A stretch of 64,000 bases of DNA from Planctomycetaceae bacterium (GCA_017795105.1 CP051247.1:5729001-5793000), one strand, 5' to 3'; positions 27,124-35,840 are shown, counted from the stretch's first letter. Numbers and translations are program-made. Notes: generated by a model not told the origin, from the letters alone.

Positions 27124-28047
27124 ATGAACGTGATCAAGAAAAGAGAAGCATTCACACTGATCGAGCTGCTGGTTTCGATTGCGATCATTGCCGTGCTGGT
27201 CTCGCTCCTGCTGCCAGCTGTTCAGCAGGCTCGCGAGTCTGCTCGTTTGTCCGAATGTAAGAACAAGCTGAAGCAGATTGGAATCGCTCTTCATATTTAT
27301 CACGACATCCATTCGCGGCTTCCTGCGACATCGATGTATTGGAATTCCACTCACATCCCATCTGATCCGTATTTGAATAAATGTCTGTGGAGCTGGAATA
27401 CGGCAATACTTCCCATGCTTGACCAGGAGCCTCTTTACTCGAAGATCGATTTTCGCCAAGACATGAGAAGGCCAGAAAATCTTCCCATACTGAGAAGGCG
27501 ATTGATGGCATACCGATGCCCGTCGATTCCAGACTTGCCCTATGCGGACATCTCGGATCGAATTCCTGGGGACGCAGATGGGGCGATTACGGACTATTTG
27601 CCGCTGTCGAGTCATTTGCCGTGGGACGGGCGTGCTATGGCGTTTCGCCGGGATCAACTTGGTACGGGAGTTCTGGTTCAGGATGCACATCCCAAATTTG
27701 CAGAGATTGCCGATGGGCTATCTCAGACGGCTATCATCAGTGAGTCGTACTTCGATCAAGGAAACCGTTTGAATCCATTGCTGTGGGCATGCACGACTGA
27801 TGAGTGCGCGGCAGGTGTTGCTTGGGCTAAGGGAGGAGCCTTGTCGACTCACTTCGGTATCAACAAACCGATCGTCCGTCCCGACGGCACCACAAGCTAC
27901 AAGCCACAAATCTTGTCCACTCACCGCGGCGGAGCCCAGTTCACGTTTGCCGATGGCCATGTTTCCTTCATCAGCGAGAACATCGATCAGAACCTGCTCG
28001 AGGCTCTGACGACGCGAGCTGGTGGCGAAGTGATTGGAGAATACTAA
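27124..28047 (+). CDS. DUF1559 prepilin-like protein, array member 6
   Basis: A 307-residue protein starting at ATG 27124, 2 bp after member 5 (the longer open frame from 26974 is inside member 5). The leader and helix match members 5 and 7. The middle belongs to the DRIPGDADGA / LWSWNTAILP type shared with members 1 and 8. A cysteine pair ACTTDEC corresponds to the C-x-x-x-x-C region of the other long-type members. The 3' end lies in the junction repeat 27922-28120. Confidence 0.92.
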   Translation: MNVIKKREAFTLIELLVSIAIIAVLVSLLLPAVQQARESARLSECKNKLKQIGIALHIYHDIHSRLPATSMYWNSTHIPSDPYLNKCLWSWNTAILPMLDQEPLYSKIDFRQDMRRPENLPILRRRLMAYRCPSIPDLPYADISDRIPGDADGAITDYLPLSSHLPWDGRAMAFRRDQLGTGVLVQDAHPKFAEIADGLSQTAIISESYFDQGNRLNPLLWACTTDECAAGVAWAKGGALSTHFGINKPIVRPDGTTSYKPQILSTHRGGAQFTFADGHVSFISENIDQNLLEALTTRAGGEVIGEY

Positions 28048-28120
28048 GCATGAACGTGATCAAAAAGAGAGAAGCATTCACACTGATCGAGCTGCTGGTT
28101 TCGATCGCCATCATTGCCGT
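27922..28120 (+). repeat. Junction repeat, copy 2 (members 6/7)
   Basis: Second copy of the 199-bp segment described at 26103-26301, again crossing a stop-GC-start junction. Direct repeats of this length 1819 bp apart could support deletion, duplication or gene conversion within the array. Confidence 0.85.
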
Positions 28121-28913
28121 GCTGGTTTCGCTCCTGCTGCCAGCCGTTCAACAGGCAAGAGAGGCGGCTCGGATGACGGCGTGTAAGAACAATCTGAAGC
28201 AGCTTGCTTTGGGAGTGATTCAGTACACCGAGCTTCATCAGGCTTTTCCACGGGCATTTCATGTCGAGAACGCTGGTGGCAGCAACCGTCAGCTGTGGTC
28301 GTGGTCGGCGAAGATCCTGCCTTTTATTGAACAGGGTGCGCTCTACGAGAAAATTAATATCGAGGATGACTGGCGAACGGCTGAGAATTTGCCGTCAGCC
28401 AAAACCAGGATCGAACTCCTGCAGTGTCCATCGGCTCCACAGAATGCCATCACCTCTTCGAGCGCTGCCGTTCCGGGATGTCATGACGCAGCCGAGACGA
28501 ACTACGCGGCGATCGTCGGTCCAGAGCGATTGCCAACTGGCTCGCCCTATTTCTGGAGTACATCCGGTGTCTGGCATGACGGAGGCGGTGTTCGCACGAA
28601 TCAGCTGACCGACGGCTTGACGTCGACATTGCTGATCGGTGAAGCCGATCGCACAGCCGATCACCCGGACTATCCGGAATGTGCGGGGCTGGAAGGTTGG
28701 AACTGGGCCTACATCTGCCGGGTTTCGGTCGGCTACGGGATCAATCACCCCCAGCAACATCCGAGCGATCCGCATGTGTTCGCATACCACCGCGGCGGAG
28801 CTCAGTTCGCGTTCGTCGATGGGCATGTCTCCTTTATCAACGAGAATATTGATCAGTCTCTCCTGGACGCACTCGCCACGCGAGCGGGCGGCGAAGTGAT
28901 CGGAGAATATTAA
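28050..28913 (+). CDS. DUF1559 prepilin-like protein, array member 7
   Basis: A 287-residue protein, the leader MNVIKKREAFTLIE starting 2 bp after member 6. The middle is of the RQLWSWSAKILPFIEQ type, shared only with member 2, five genes upstream, even though its leader and 5' end match its immediate neighbours. After the helix it has MTACKNNLKQLALGVIQY in place of the LSQCKNNLKQIGLALHQ form. The C-terminal block GGAQFAFVDGHVSFINENIDQ ends GEVIGEY. Confidence 0.92.
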   Translation: MNVIKKREAFTLIELLVSIAIIAVLVSLLLPAVQQAREAARMTACKNNLKQLALGVIQYTELHQAFPRAFHVENAGGSNRQLWSWSAKILPFIEQGALYEKINIEDDWRTAENLPSAKTRIELLQCPSAPQNAITSSSAAVPGCHDAAETNYAAIVGPERLPTGSPYFWSTSGVWHDGGGVRTNQLTDGLTSTLLIGEADRTADHPDYPECAGLEGWNWAYICRVSVGYGINHPQQHPSDPHVFAYHRGGAQFAFVDGHVSFINENIDQSLLDALATRAGGEVIGEY

Positions 28914-28915
28914 GC

Positions 28916-29842
28916 ATGAACGTGATCAAAGAAAGAGAAGCATTCACACTGATCGAACTGCTGGTTTCGATCGCCATCATTGCGGTGCTGGTTTCGCTCC
29001 TGCTGCCGGCCGTGCAACAGGCGAGAGAGGCGGCTCGGATGGCGGCGTGTAAGAATAATCTGAAGCAGATTGGGCTCGCGCTGCACAACTACCACGACAT
29101 CCATTCGCGGCTTCCTGCTGCTCAGATTCGATGGAACCAGGCCATTGTGGCATCGGATCCGATTGTCGATCGCGCCCAGTGGAGTTGGGCGACAGCGATT
29201 CTGCCTCAACTTGATCTTGGGAACGTTTACGATCAGATCGATTTTTCGTCTGACCTTCGCATCCCGGCGAATCGAGAAACGTTGCGGCGGAAGATTGCCG
29301 TTTATCGATGTCCGACCATGCCAGAACTCGGTTATGCGAATATCACCGATCGCATACCAGGAGATACCGATGCCGCGATCACGGATTATGCGGTTGTCGG
29401 ACATCATGAGCCCAGCGTTCCCGGAAATACATTCTTTCGACGTCCCTACGGCGCAAGCGGTTTGCTCGCTCAGAACGACTGGGCGCGATTCGCTGAGGTG
29501 ACTGATGGTCTGACGCAAACTCTGGCGGTGACCGAAACACGCTGGTCGCAGGTGCATGCGAATATCATTGGGCGAGGCAGTTGCCTTGGGAGCGCGGATT
29601 GCTCGTTCGGCTCCCCCTGGGGGCAGAACGCAGCTGTCACGACTGGGGACAAAATTAATCAACAGCTTTATTCCCCCAGCGGAATCCCTGCCTTCCGCTA
29701 TCAGATTATATCGCTGCATCGCGGCGGAGCTCAGTTTGTCTTCGCTGATGGCCATGTTGCCTTCATCAGTGAAAACATCGACCAGACCCTGCTCGATGCC
29801 CTTGCCACGCGGGCGGGTGGCGAAGTGATTGGGGAATATTGA
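28916..29842 (+). CDS. DUF1559 prepilin-like protein, array member 8
   Basis: A 308-residue protein, the last of the array, with leader MNVIKEREAFTLIE 2 bp after member 7. The middle is of the DRIPGDTDAAITDY / WSWATAILP type (members 1 and 6) and includes GRGSCLGSADCSFGSPWG, matching the cysteine positions of member 1. It ends GEVIGEY and is followed after 27 bp by the Ser/Thr kinase gene, with no terminator-like hairpin seen between them. Confidence 0.92.
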   Translation: MNVIKEREAFTLIELLVSIAIIAVLVSLLLPAVQQAREAARMAACKNNLKQIGLALHNYHDIHSRLPAAQIRWNQAIVASDPIVDRAQWSWATAILPQLDLGNVYDQIDFSSDLRIPANRETLRRKIAVYRCPTMPELGYANITDRIPGDTDAAITDYAVVGHHEPSVPGNTFFRRPYGASGLLAQNDWARFAEVTDGLTQTLAVTETRWSQVHANIIGRGSCLGSADCSFGSPWGQNAAVTTGDKINQQLYSPSGIPAFRYQIISLHRGGAQFVFADGHVAFISENIDQTLLDALATRAGGEVIGEY

Positions 29843-29869
29843 ATCGCTTGATTGCGATCGGATGGATCA

Positions 29870-31255
29870 ATGAATGCACCAGATGATGGTATGGACGAGC
29901 AGGCGGTTTTCTACGAAGCCGCTCAACGGTCCGGCGAAGCCCGCGAACGTTTTCTGGCCGAGCAGTGCGGCGATGATATCGCCAAACGTCAGCGACTCGA
30001 TCAACTTCTTGACGCGATTGACAACGCGACCGATTTCCTGGAAGAGTCGCCGGTCGCCCGGCTCGATATTGCTGAGATTCTGAATACCGAAGAGAAAGCC
30101 CGCGAGATGTCTGCAGAAAGCCCCGATCAAAAGGCGGACCAGAAAGAGTTTTCATTTCTTACGCCGTCTGATCAACCGGGCGTACTCGGCCTGCTGGAGC
30201 GGTTCGAGATTCTGTCGGTGGTCGGCCAGGGAGGGATGGGCATCGTTTTCAAAGCCAGAGACCCTGAGCTCGATCGCATCGTCGCGATTAAGGTCCTGCA
30301 TGAAGAGAACATCGCTCCCTCGGCTCTGGCGGCGTCCCGGCAGCGCTTCATTCGGGAAGCCCGGGCGATGGCCACGTTTCATTCCGACTATGTGATTCGT
30401 ATCCATGAGGTTCATAAGAACCACGAACCCCCATTTTTCGCGATGGAGTACATACACGGAAAGACGCTCCAGCAGAAGATTGAACGTGATGGGCCGCTGG
30501 ATGTGGAGGACTTGTTGAGGATCGCGATCGAGATTGCCTCCGGGCTGGCCGCCGCTCACGAGTCTCCGAACAAGCTGATTCACCGCGATATTAAACCGGC
30601 CAACATCCTGCTGGAGAACGGCGTGGAGCGTGTGAAAATCGTCGACTTCGGTCTGGCGAAGGAGTCTCTCGAGACCGGAGAGGGGCTGACGGTGACGACC
30701 CGTGGGGAGATCCTGGGGACCGTGCCGTTTATGTCTCCCGAACAGGCCCAGTCGCGGCGTATTGATACGCGTACCGATCTCTTCAGTCTCGGGGCGACGC
30801 TGTACTATATGGCGGCCGGCCATCCTCCGTTTCGCGGAAAGGATCTCACGACTCTACTGCAGAAAGTTGTCTACGAGGATCCAGTCGGACTGGAGCATGT
30901 TCGACCGCAGCTGCCGCCCGAGGTGTGCGACATCATCTCGCGGCTCATGAAGAAGAATGCCAGCGAACGCATTCAGTCGGCTCAGGAACTGTTAGCTCTT
31001 CTCAAGAAAGAACTGACGCGAATCCAGGAGCCTCACTCCTTCCGTGACTCAAGCTTTGAAAAGACTGTGATCACTGATCACGCCGAGCAGGAATCGGTGG
31101 GGAAGCAATCCCGCTGGTACCACGTCAGCGGAAGCTACCTCAAAGTCGCCGGCCTGGTTCTGCTGGCGGGCCTGCTTACGATCGGTGCGGTCTACTACAT
31201 CAATACGCTCCCCGATGCCGACCGGATCGATCCGGGTGAATACTACGTGAAGTAG
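29870..31255 (+). CDS. Membrane-anchored Ser/Thr protein kinase
   Basis: A 461-residue kinase (start ATG 29870; the frame is open from TTG 29852). An N-terminal helical region of about 90 residues precedes the Hanks-type kinase domain (about 105-375): glycine loop GQGGMGIVFKA, ATP lysine K141 (AIKVL), catalytic HRDIKPAN with D240, DFGLAKE, and SPEQA. One transmembrane segment lies at about 424-444, leaving only about 17 residues outside, so there is no sensor ectodomain. It closes the run that starts with the ECF sigma factor. In Planctomycetota, kinases of this kind are often partners of ECF sigma factors, so it may control the sigma factor or sense assembly of the DUF1559 proteins (inference). 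Confidence 0.93.
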   Translation: MNAPDDGMDEQAVFYEAAQRSGEARERFLAEQCGDDIAKRQRLDQLLDAIDNATDFLEESPVARLDIAEILNTEEKAREMSAESPDQKADQKEFSFLTPSDQPGVLGLLERFEILSVVGQGGMGIVFKARDPELDRIVAIKVLHEENIAPSALAASRQRFIREARAMATFHSDYVIRIHEVHKNHEPPFFAMEYIHGKTLQQKIERDGPLDVEDLLRIAIEIASGLAAAHESPNKLIHRDIKPANILLENGVERVKIVDFGLAKESLETGEGLTVTTRGEILGTVPFMSPEQAQSRRIDTRTDLFSLGATLYYMAAGHPPFRGKDLTTLLQKVVYEDPVGLEHVRPQLPPEVCDIISRLMKKNASERIQSAQELLALLKKELTRIQEPHSFRDSSFEKTVITDHAEQESVGKQSRWYHVSGSYLKVAGLVLLAGLLTIGAVYYINTLPDADRIDPGEYYVK

Positions 31256-31317
31256 TGTCAGATAGAGCTGACTGATAAATGTGAGGCGTCCCTGGGCAGC
31301 GTGTGCGCAGATATCTG

Positions 31318-31344
31318 ATGGATATACAAATAAAATATGTCCAT
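31318..31344 (+). terminator. Possible terminator hairpin after the kinase gene
   Basis: Inverted repeat ATGGATATA (31318-31326) and TATGTCCAT (31336-31344), 9 bp with one wobble pair and an A-rich 9-nt loop, 62 nt after the kinase stop. The stem is A/T-rich and there is no T-run, so terminator activity is uncertain. Confidence 0.35.
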
Positions 31345-31411
31345 AAACGATACTGGATGTTGGAGGGAGGTGCAGGGGATATTTCCGAAACGAATGATCT
31401 AAATGTTCTCT

Positions 31412-31456
31412 TAATGAACTTGTGGTAACAGAAAGGTATCTATCTCAAGTTCATTA
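31412..31456. promoter_or_regulatory. Perfect 11-bp inverted repeat upstream of the large secreted protein gene
   Basis: TAATGAACTTG (31412-31422) and CAAGTTCATTA (31446-31456) are exact reverse complements with a 23-nt spacer, about 130 bp before the start codon at 31587. TATTTTGG follows. It could be a regulator binding site, or a terminator read from the + strand. Its A/T-rich sequence differs from the coding DNA around it. Confidence 0.5.
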
Positions 31457-31586
31457 TTTTGGAGTAAGCATGAGGGGATGAAGGCGGCAATGTCGCTGTT
31501 ACGGGAAGACGGATCATTGAATTTCGTGTTCGTGACGTTCCGTTGAGCCGTCACCAGTTCCTTCCTGCTCATTTTCGGAGAAGTCC

Positions 31587-34500
31587 ATGCCCTCGTTTTA
31601 TCGCTTTCCCCAGCCGCGTTCCCAGAAAGCCAGTCGGCGTCGACGCCGGGTGGAACGGTTAGTCTCTGCTTCTCCCGCGATTGAGGGTCTCGAATCCCGT
31701 CAGCTGTTGTCCGGCACCGTGGTCGATGATCAGCGGGATCTGGTTGTCTCCCCGGCCAACTCAGGGACGTCGATCAATTATGAAATGCGACTCGACGGGC
31801 TTGGGAATCTGATCATCAATGCCAACGGGGCGACGGCCGTCCAGAAGCAGCTGACAGAAATCGATTCGATTACGCTGAATGGCAGTAGTTCGGATGATCA
31901 TTTCCTGGTCAACTTCGCCAGTGGAAGTATTGATCGGCCCATTTCTATCAACGGGCTCGGCGATTCAAGTACGGGCGACAGGTTAACTCTTCTCGGAGGG
32001 AGTTTCGAAAGTGTTGTTCATTCGATGCAGTCCCCCGGCGTGGGGGCGATTGCACTTGATGACACGGCGATCGATTATTCTGGACTCGAAGCGACTCGGG
32101 ACATAACCGATACGGTCACGCGGGAGTTCAGCTTTCTGGGGGGAGGAGAGCTCGTAACTCTTGACGATGATGGCGATGCAGCCGATGGGGAATCGGCGAT
32201 TCGGTCGACGCAAGGAACATCGACGACGTTTGCGACACCATCCGATTCGGTCATTGTCCGAACCACCGCCGGGAGCGGGGCCGACTTTATGTATGCTGTG
32301 GGGCTCGATTCCGGCTTTGATGCTTCTCTTCAACTGTTTGGAGACAGCCAGATCGACGAAGCGGATCAGATCCGGTTCTTCCAGACTGTGTCTCTGAACG
32401 GTGGATCGCTGGTCGCATCGGCGAACTCGATCGGCGTTCATGGTACGATCGATGTTGGTGGAGTTGGGGAGATTCAGTTGGCCGCAACACGGTCAATTGC
32501 CGTGTCGGCGAACGGCAGCTTGTCGAGCCTCAGTGGAGCAATTGCGTTGGAAGGCAACAAAACCGGATCGGCGAGTGGAACCTTTGAAGGTGTGACGATT
32601 CTCGGTGGAGTTGTCGAGTCTGAGAGCGGGGCGATTTCCGTGATCGGGCAGGGCGGCGATACCGACGACGGAACTTCCAACGATCGGAATCGCGGGGTGG
32701 TGATCGAGCAGGGAGCCAGAATCGAGACGGATTCCTCCGTGATCACGATCCTGGGAACATCTTCGACCGCTTTTGACGACGGAGTGTCGATCAAAGGAGC
32801 TGGGACGCTTGTTGCTTCGGCAACGGGGGCGATCGTGATCGAGGGAGACTCGACCAGTGAGAGCGGGGACGATGGCGTCGATATTCGGGACGGGGCAACG
32901 ATTCGGTCGGAAAGCACAGGCCCTTCCGCGAACGGCATCACAATCGTTGGAGAAAGCTCGAACGGCGAAGGATTGATCTTCTTTGGCGGGACCACGGTGG
33001 AAGCGGTTGACGGTTCGATCGAACTGACGGGGACGACGTCAGGAACGTCCGGACTTTTCTTCAACTCGTCGGCGGTGGTCAGATCGACGGGGGTCGGAGA
33101 ATCGGTCGGTTCGATCACCTTGAATGGCTCTTCCGAGGGAAGTGGGGATGGAATCTACGTCTGGGGAAACAGCCAGTTCTCGGCGGTTGATGCAGACATC
33201 CTCCTGGAGGGGCAGACGAGCGGAGATGATGGAATCCATATTGGTGGCGGTGCCGATGTGACTTCAGCCGGAAGCGGTCCGTTCTCCGGAACAATCACGA
33301 TTCAAGGGGTAAGTACCGGACACGGTGATGGGATCACCATGTTCAATTCCGGAACGACAGTGACCTCGGTCGACGGTCAGATCAGCCTGGTTGGTCTGAG
33401 TGAGGGAACATCGGGGATCTATACGAGTTCCGGAGTAGAGATTTCCGCAACCGGCTCGGCCAGGATCGAACTTCGCGGTGAAACTACGGGCTCGCATTGG
33501 GGACTCCATCTGGGCAACGAAGTCCTGGTCACGCCCCTTTCTGGACCGGCTTATCTGACGGCGGCTTCGACGGGGGCCGGCGATATTGTTCTTTCCGGAC
33601 TGGGAACGGTCTATGGGACTCTGGGCAATCGAGTCTGGCTCGATCGTGATGGCGACGGGATCCGGGACAACGAGGACGACGGGATCGCCGGGGTTGCGGT
33701 CAGTCTGTTGGATGATCAGGGGAGAGTTCTTCAGACGACGACCACGGGAGCCGATGGGTTCTATGGATTCGTGAACCTCGAGAGCGGCGACTACTACGTC
33801 CGTTTCAACGATGGTCAGGTGGTCGAGTATACAACGCCCAATGTGGGAGGCGTGAACGACAGCAACGTGACCGGGACCTACGGTCCGGGAACGACCGATC
33901 TTGTCTCTTATCAGCCTGAAGCTCCGAATCTGACAATCGATGCGGGACTTATCGGGACTGGCACCGTTAATTTGCCTCCTCTGGTCTCTCTGCAGAACGT
34001 GACCCAATCGCTTCCAGAGGACGCCGACACGACGTCGCGCATCAAGGTCGCCGACATCGCGATCACTGATGACGTCCTTGGCTCGAACCTCCTTTCACTC
34101 ACTGGTGTGAATGCCGATCTGTTCGAAATCGTCGGGACAGAGCTGTATCTGGTGGCAGGAGCGGAATTGGACTTCGAGACGCAGCCGGCGCTGAATGTGA
34201 CCGTTCAGGTCGATGATGAGGCCATCGGGGGGACTCCCGATCATACCGTGTCGCTGTCGTTGCAGGTGACTGACGTCGACGAAGGGCCGGTCCTCCAACC
34301 CGAGTCGACAATCGCCGGATTCGTCAACGGCCGATGGTGGGTTTCACGGCCGGATGCCAGCGGGAACTACACCAGTCATGTTGCCGCCAGCGGGCCGGCG
34401 AGTTCCTTTCAGCAGACTTTGCAGGGCGACTTCAATGGCGATGGCTATGACGATCTGGCCGTCTGGCTGCACAATGGAGAGTGGCGGGTTGGCCTCTCGG

Positions 34501-35615
34501 ATGGCGACGGAAACTTCACGTTCACGACCTGGACGACCTGGGCTCACGGCGAGATCAAAGAGATCCACGTGGGAGATTTCAATGGCGACGGTCAGGATGA
34601 CATCATCGGGTTATTCAAGCAGGCGAATCGAAATCGCGGAACGTGGTGGGTCGGCGTGTCCGATGGCACGCGATTCCTCAATCGTTCGTGGGGAGACTAC
34701 GGCAACTACGAGGGGATCGAGACCGTTCTTGTGGGGAACTTCGATGGGGTGAAGGGCGATGATTTGACCGTGGTCGCCACTTCCGGCGTGGTCTGGATGG
34801 TGAAGACGAGCAACACCCGGTTCCAGTATCTCAACTCGCACCGCTGGAATCTCTCCAACGGATTTGAGTTTGCACAGGTCGGGAACTTCAACGGCGACAC
34901 GCGGGACGATGTTCTGGCGGTCTTCGGAACCGGGCGAGATCGGCACGTCGTGGTCGCCAAGTCGACCGGGGCGTCCGGCGGATTTACCAGTGGACTCTGG
35001 TCGACCTGGACGGTGAATGATTCGCTGTCCGGTGTCGTCGTGGGCGACTTCGATGGCGATGGACGCGACAACGTCGCAGGCCTGTTCAATGGGACGAACG
35101 TCTGGTACGGGGAATCGACCGGGCAACGTTTCCGAATGAAACACTGGCTCGACTGGCGTCAGTCTGCCGGCCGTCTGCATGAACTCAAGGTCGGAGACAG
35201 CAACGGTGACGGCCTCAGCGACATCTTCGCCCGGGCCGTTGATGGTCAATGGCACTCGGCCGAGTCGACCGGAAGCTCGTTTGTCAATCGGCCCCTTGCT
35301 GGATGGTACGCCGCTCTGGATTGGCAATACGTGCATGTCGGCCGCTTCGCATCACCACTCACTCCGCCGGTAGCCGAAACTCCGGAAAGCCGGGTGGCTG
35401 CTCCGACGAATAAGAGTCGGGGGAATGACAACTTTCCAATTGCTGACCGCTGGGGAGGACATGCCGGGGATCCGACTTCGCTGAGTTCACCGACAGAGGT
35501 TTCATCACCTCTCGAGTTGAGTCTGGTAACTGGCGATGAGTCGGCTTCGAATTACGATGAGTACGGCCGAACGGATCTGCTTGACTACCTGAGCGGAATG
35601 GTCGGCCAGGACTAA
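31587..35615 (+). CDS. Large secreted repeat protein with LEPR-xLL-like N-terminus, SdrD B-like, cadherin-like and FG-GAP/VCBS repeats
   Basis: A 1342-residue protein. The N-terminus is basic (SRRRRRVERL) followed by IEGLESRQLLSG, the LEPR-xLL-type export motif found on large planctomycete surface proteins. Residues about 190-660 form degenerate repeats of roughly 45-60 residues (GTTVEAVDGSIELTG, TSVDGQISLVG), likely a beta-helix. An SdrD B-like domain spans about 670-740 (GNRVWLDRDGDGIRDNEDDGI), then a cadherin-like domain (about 795-900). Residues about 910-1260 carry repeated FNGDGxDD calcium-binding FG-GAP/VCBS motifs. A surface or matrix protein is inferred. Acidic, Asp-rich composition agrees with calcium binding. 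Confidence 0.9.
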   Translation: MPSFYRFPQPRSQKASRRRRRVERLVSASPAIEGLESRQLLSGTVVDDQRDLVVSPANSGTSINYEMRLDGLGNLIINANGATAVQKQLTEIDSITLNGSSSDDHFLVNFASGSIDRPISINGLGDSSTGDRLTLLGGSFESVVHSMQSPGVGAIALDDTAIDYSGLEATRDITDTVTREFSFLGGGELVTLDDDGDAADGESAIRSTQGTSTTFATPSDSVIVRTTAGSGADFMYAVGLDSGFDASLQLFGDSQIDEADQIRFFQTVSLNGGSLVASANSIGVHGTIDVGGVGEIQLAATRSIAVSANGSLSSLSGAIALEGNKTGSASGTFEGVTILGGVVESESGAISVIGQGGDTDDGTSNDRNRGVVIEQGARIETDSSVITILGTSSTAFDDGVSIKGAGTLVASATGAIVIEGDSTSESGDDGVDIRDGATIRSESTGPSANGITIVGESSNGEGLIFFGGTTVEAVDGSIELTGTTSGTSGLFFNSSAVVRSTGVGESVGSITLNGSSEGSGDGIYVWGNSQFSAVDADILLEGQTSGDDGIHIGGGADVTSAGSGPFSGTITIQGVSTGHGDGITMFNSGTTVTSVDGQISLVGLSEGTSGIYTSSGVEISATGSARIELRGETTGSHWGLHLGNEVLVTPLSGPAYLTAASTGAGDIVLSGLGTVYGTLGNRVWLDRDGDGIRDNEDDGIAGVAVSLLDDQGRVLQTTTTGADGFYGFVNLESGDYYVRFNDGQVVEYTTPNVGGVNDSNVTGTYGPGTTDLVSYQPEAPNLTIDAGLIGTGTVNLPPLVSLQNVTQSLPEDADTTSRIKVADIAITDDVLGSNLLSLTGVNADLFEIVGTELYLVAGAELDFETQPALNVTVQVDDEAIGGTPDHTVSLSLQVTDVDEGPVLQPESTIAGFVNGRWWVSRPDASGNYTSHVAASGPASSFQQTLQGDFNGDGYDDLAVWLHNGEWRVGLSDGDGNFTFTTWTTWAHGEIKEIHVGDFNGDGQDDIIGLFKQANRNRGTWWVGVSDGTRFLNRSWGDYGNYEGIETVLVGNFDGVKGDDLTVVATSGVVWMVKTSNTRFQYLNSHRWNLSNGFEFAQVGNFNGDTRDDVLAVFGTGRDRHVVVAKSTGASGGFTSGLWSTWTVNDSLSGVVVGDFDGDGRDNVAGLFNGTNVWYGESTGQRFRMKHWLDWRQSAGRLHELKVGDSNGDGLSDIFARAVDGQWHSAESTGSSFVNRPLAGWYAALDWQYVHVGRFASPLTPPVAETPESRVAAPTNKSRGNDNFPIADRWGGHAGDPTSLSSPTEVSSPLELSLVTGDESASNYDEYGRTDLLDYLSGMVGQD

Positions 35616-35840
35616 CCAGAATCGTCGATTGAGCTGCGGGAGCGCATTGAGTGTGCGACCGCAGCTCATTTCGTGTTCTGGTTCTCTGCCAGGCGAGCTG
35701 CCGAAACGTGTCCTTTGAGAGAACTTGTCTCAAGATTCCCGGCCGAAAATCTGTTCATTGGATCGACGGCGCAAGCCTGATCGACGAAACTGCGGCTGTC
35801 GCATTGTGGCAGTTCGATCCTTTTGAAGAGAGCAGTGACC

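Larger units (their letters stand above)
31256..31586. other. Intergenic region between kinase gene and large secreted protein gene
   Basis: About 330 bp, A/T-rich between 31310 and 31470. It contains two inverted repeats (31318-31344 and 31412-31456). I see no open frame with a recognisable motif. It probably contains the 3' end of the kinase transcript and the promoter and leader of the secreted protein gene at 31587. Confidence 0.6.

Noticed and set aside
26103..28120. CRISPR-like repeat array
   Set aside because: The repeats are parts of coding genes about 0.9-1.8 kb apart, not short regularly spaced repeats.
22571..29842. Diversity-generating retroelement or cassette integron as explanation for constant ends and variable middles
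   Set aside because: No reverse transcriptase, template repeat, integrase or attC-like site is visible in the window; differences are not confined to adenine positions and include insertions and deletions.
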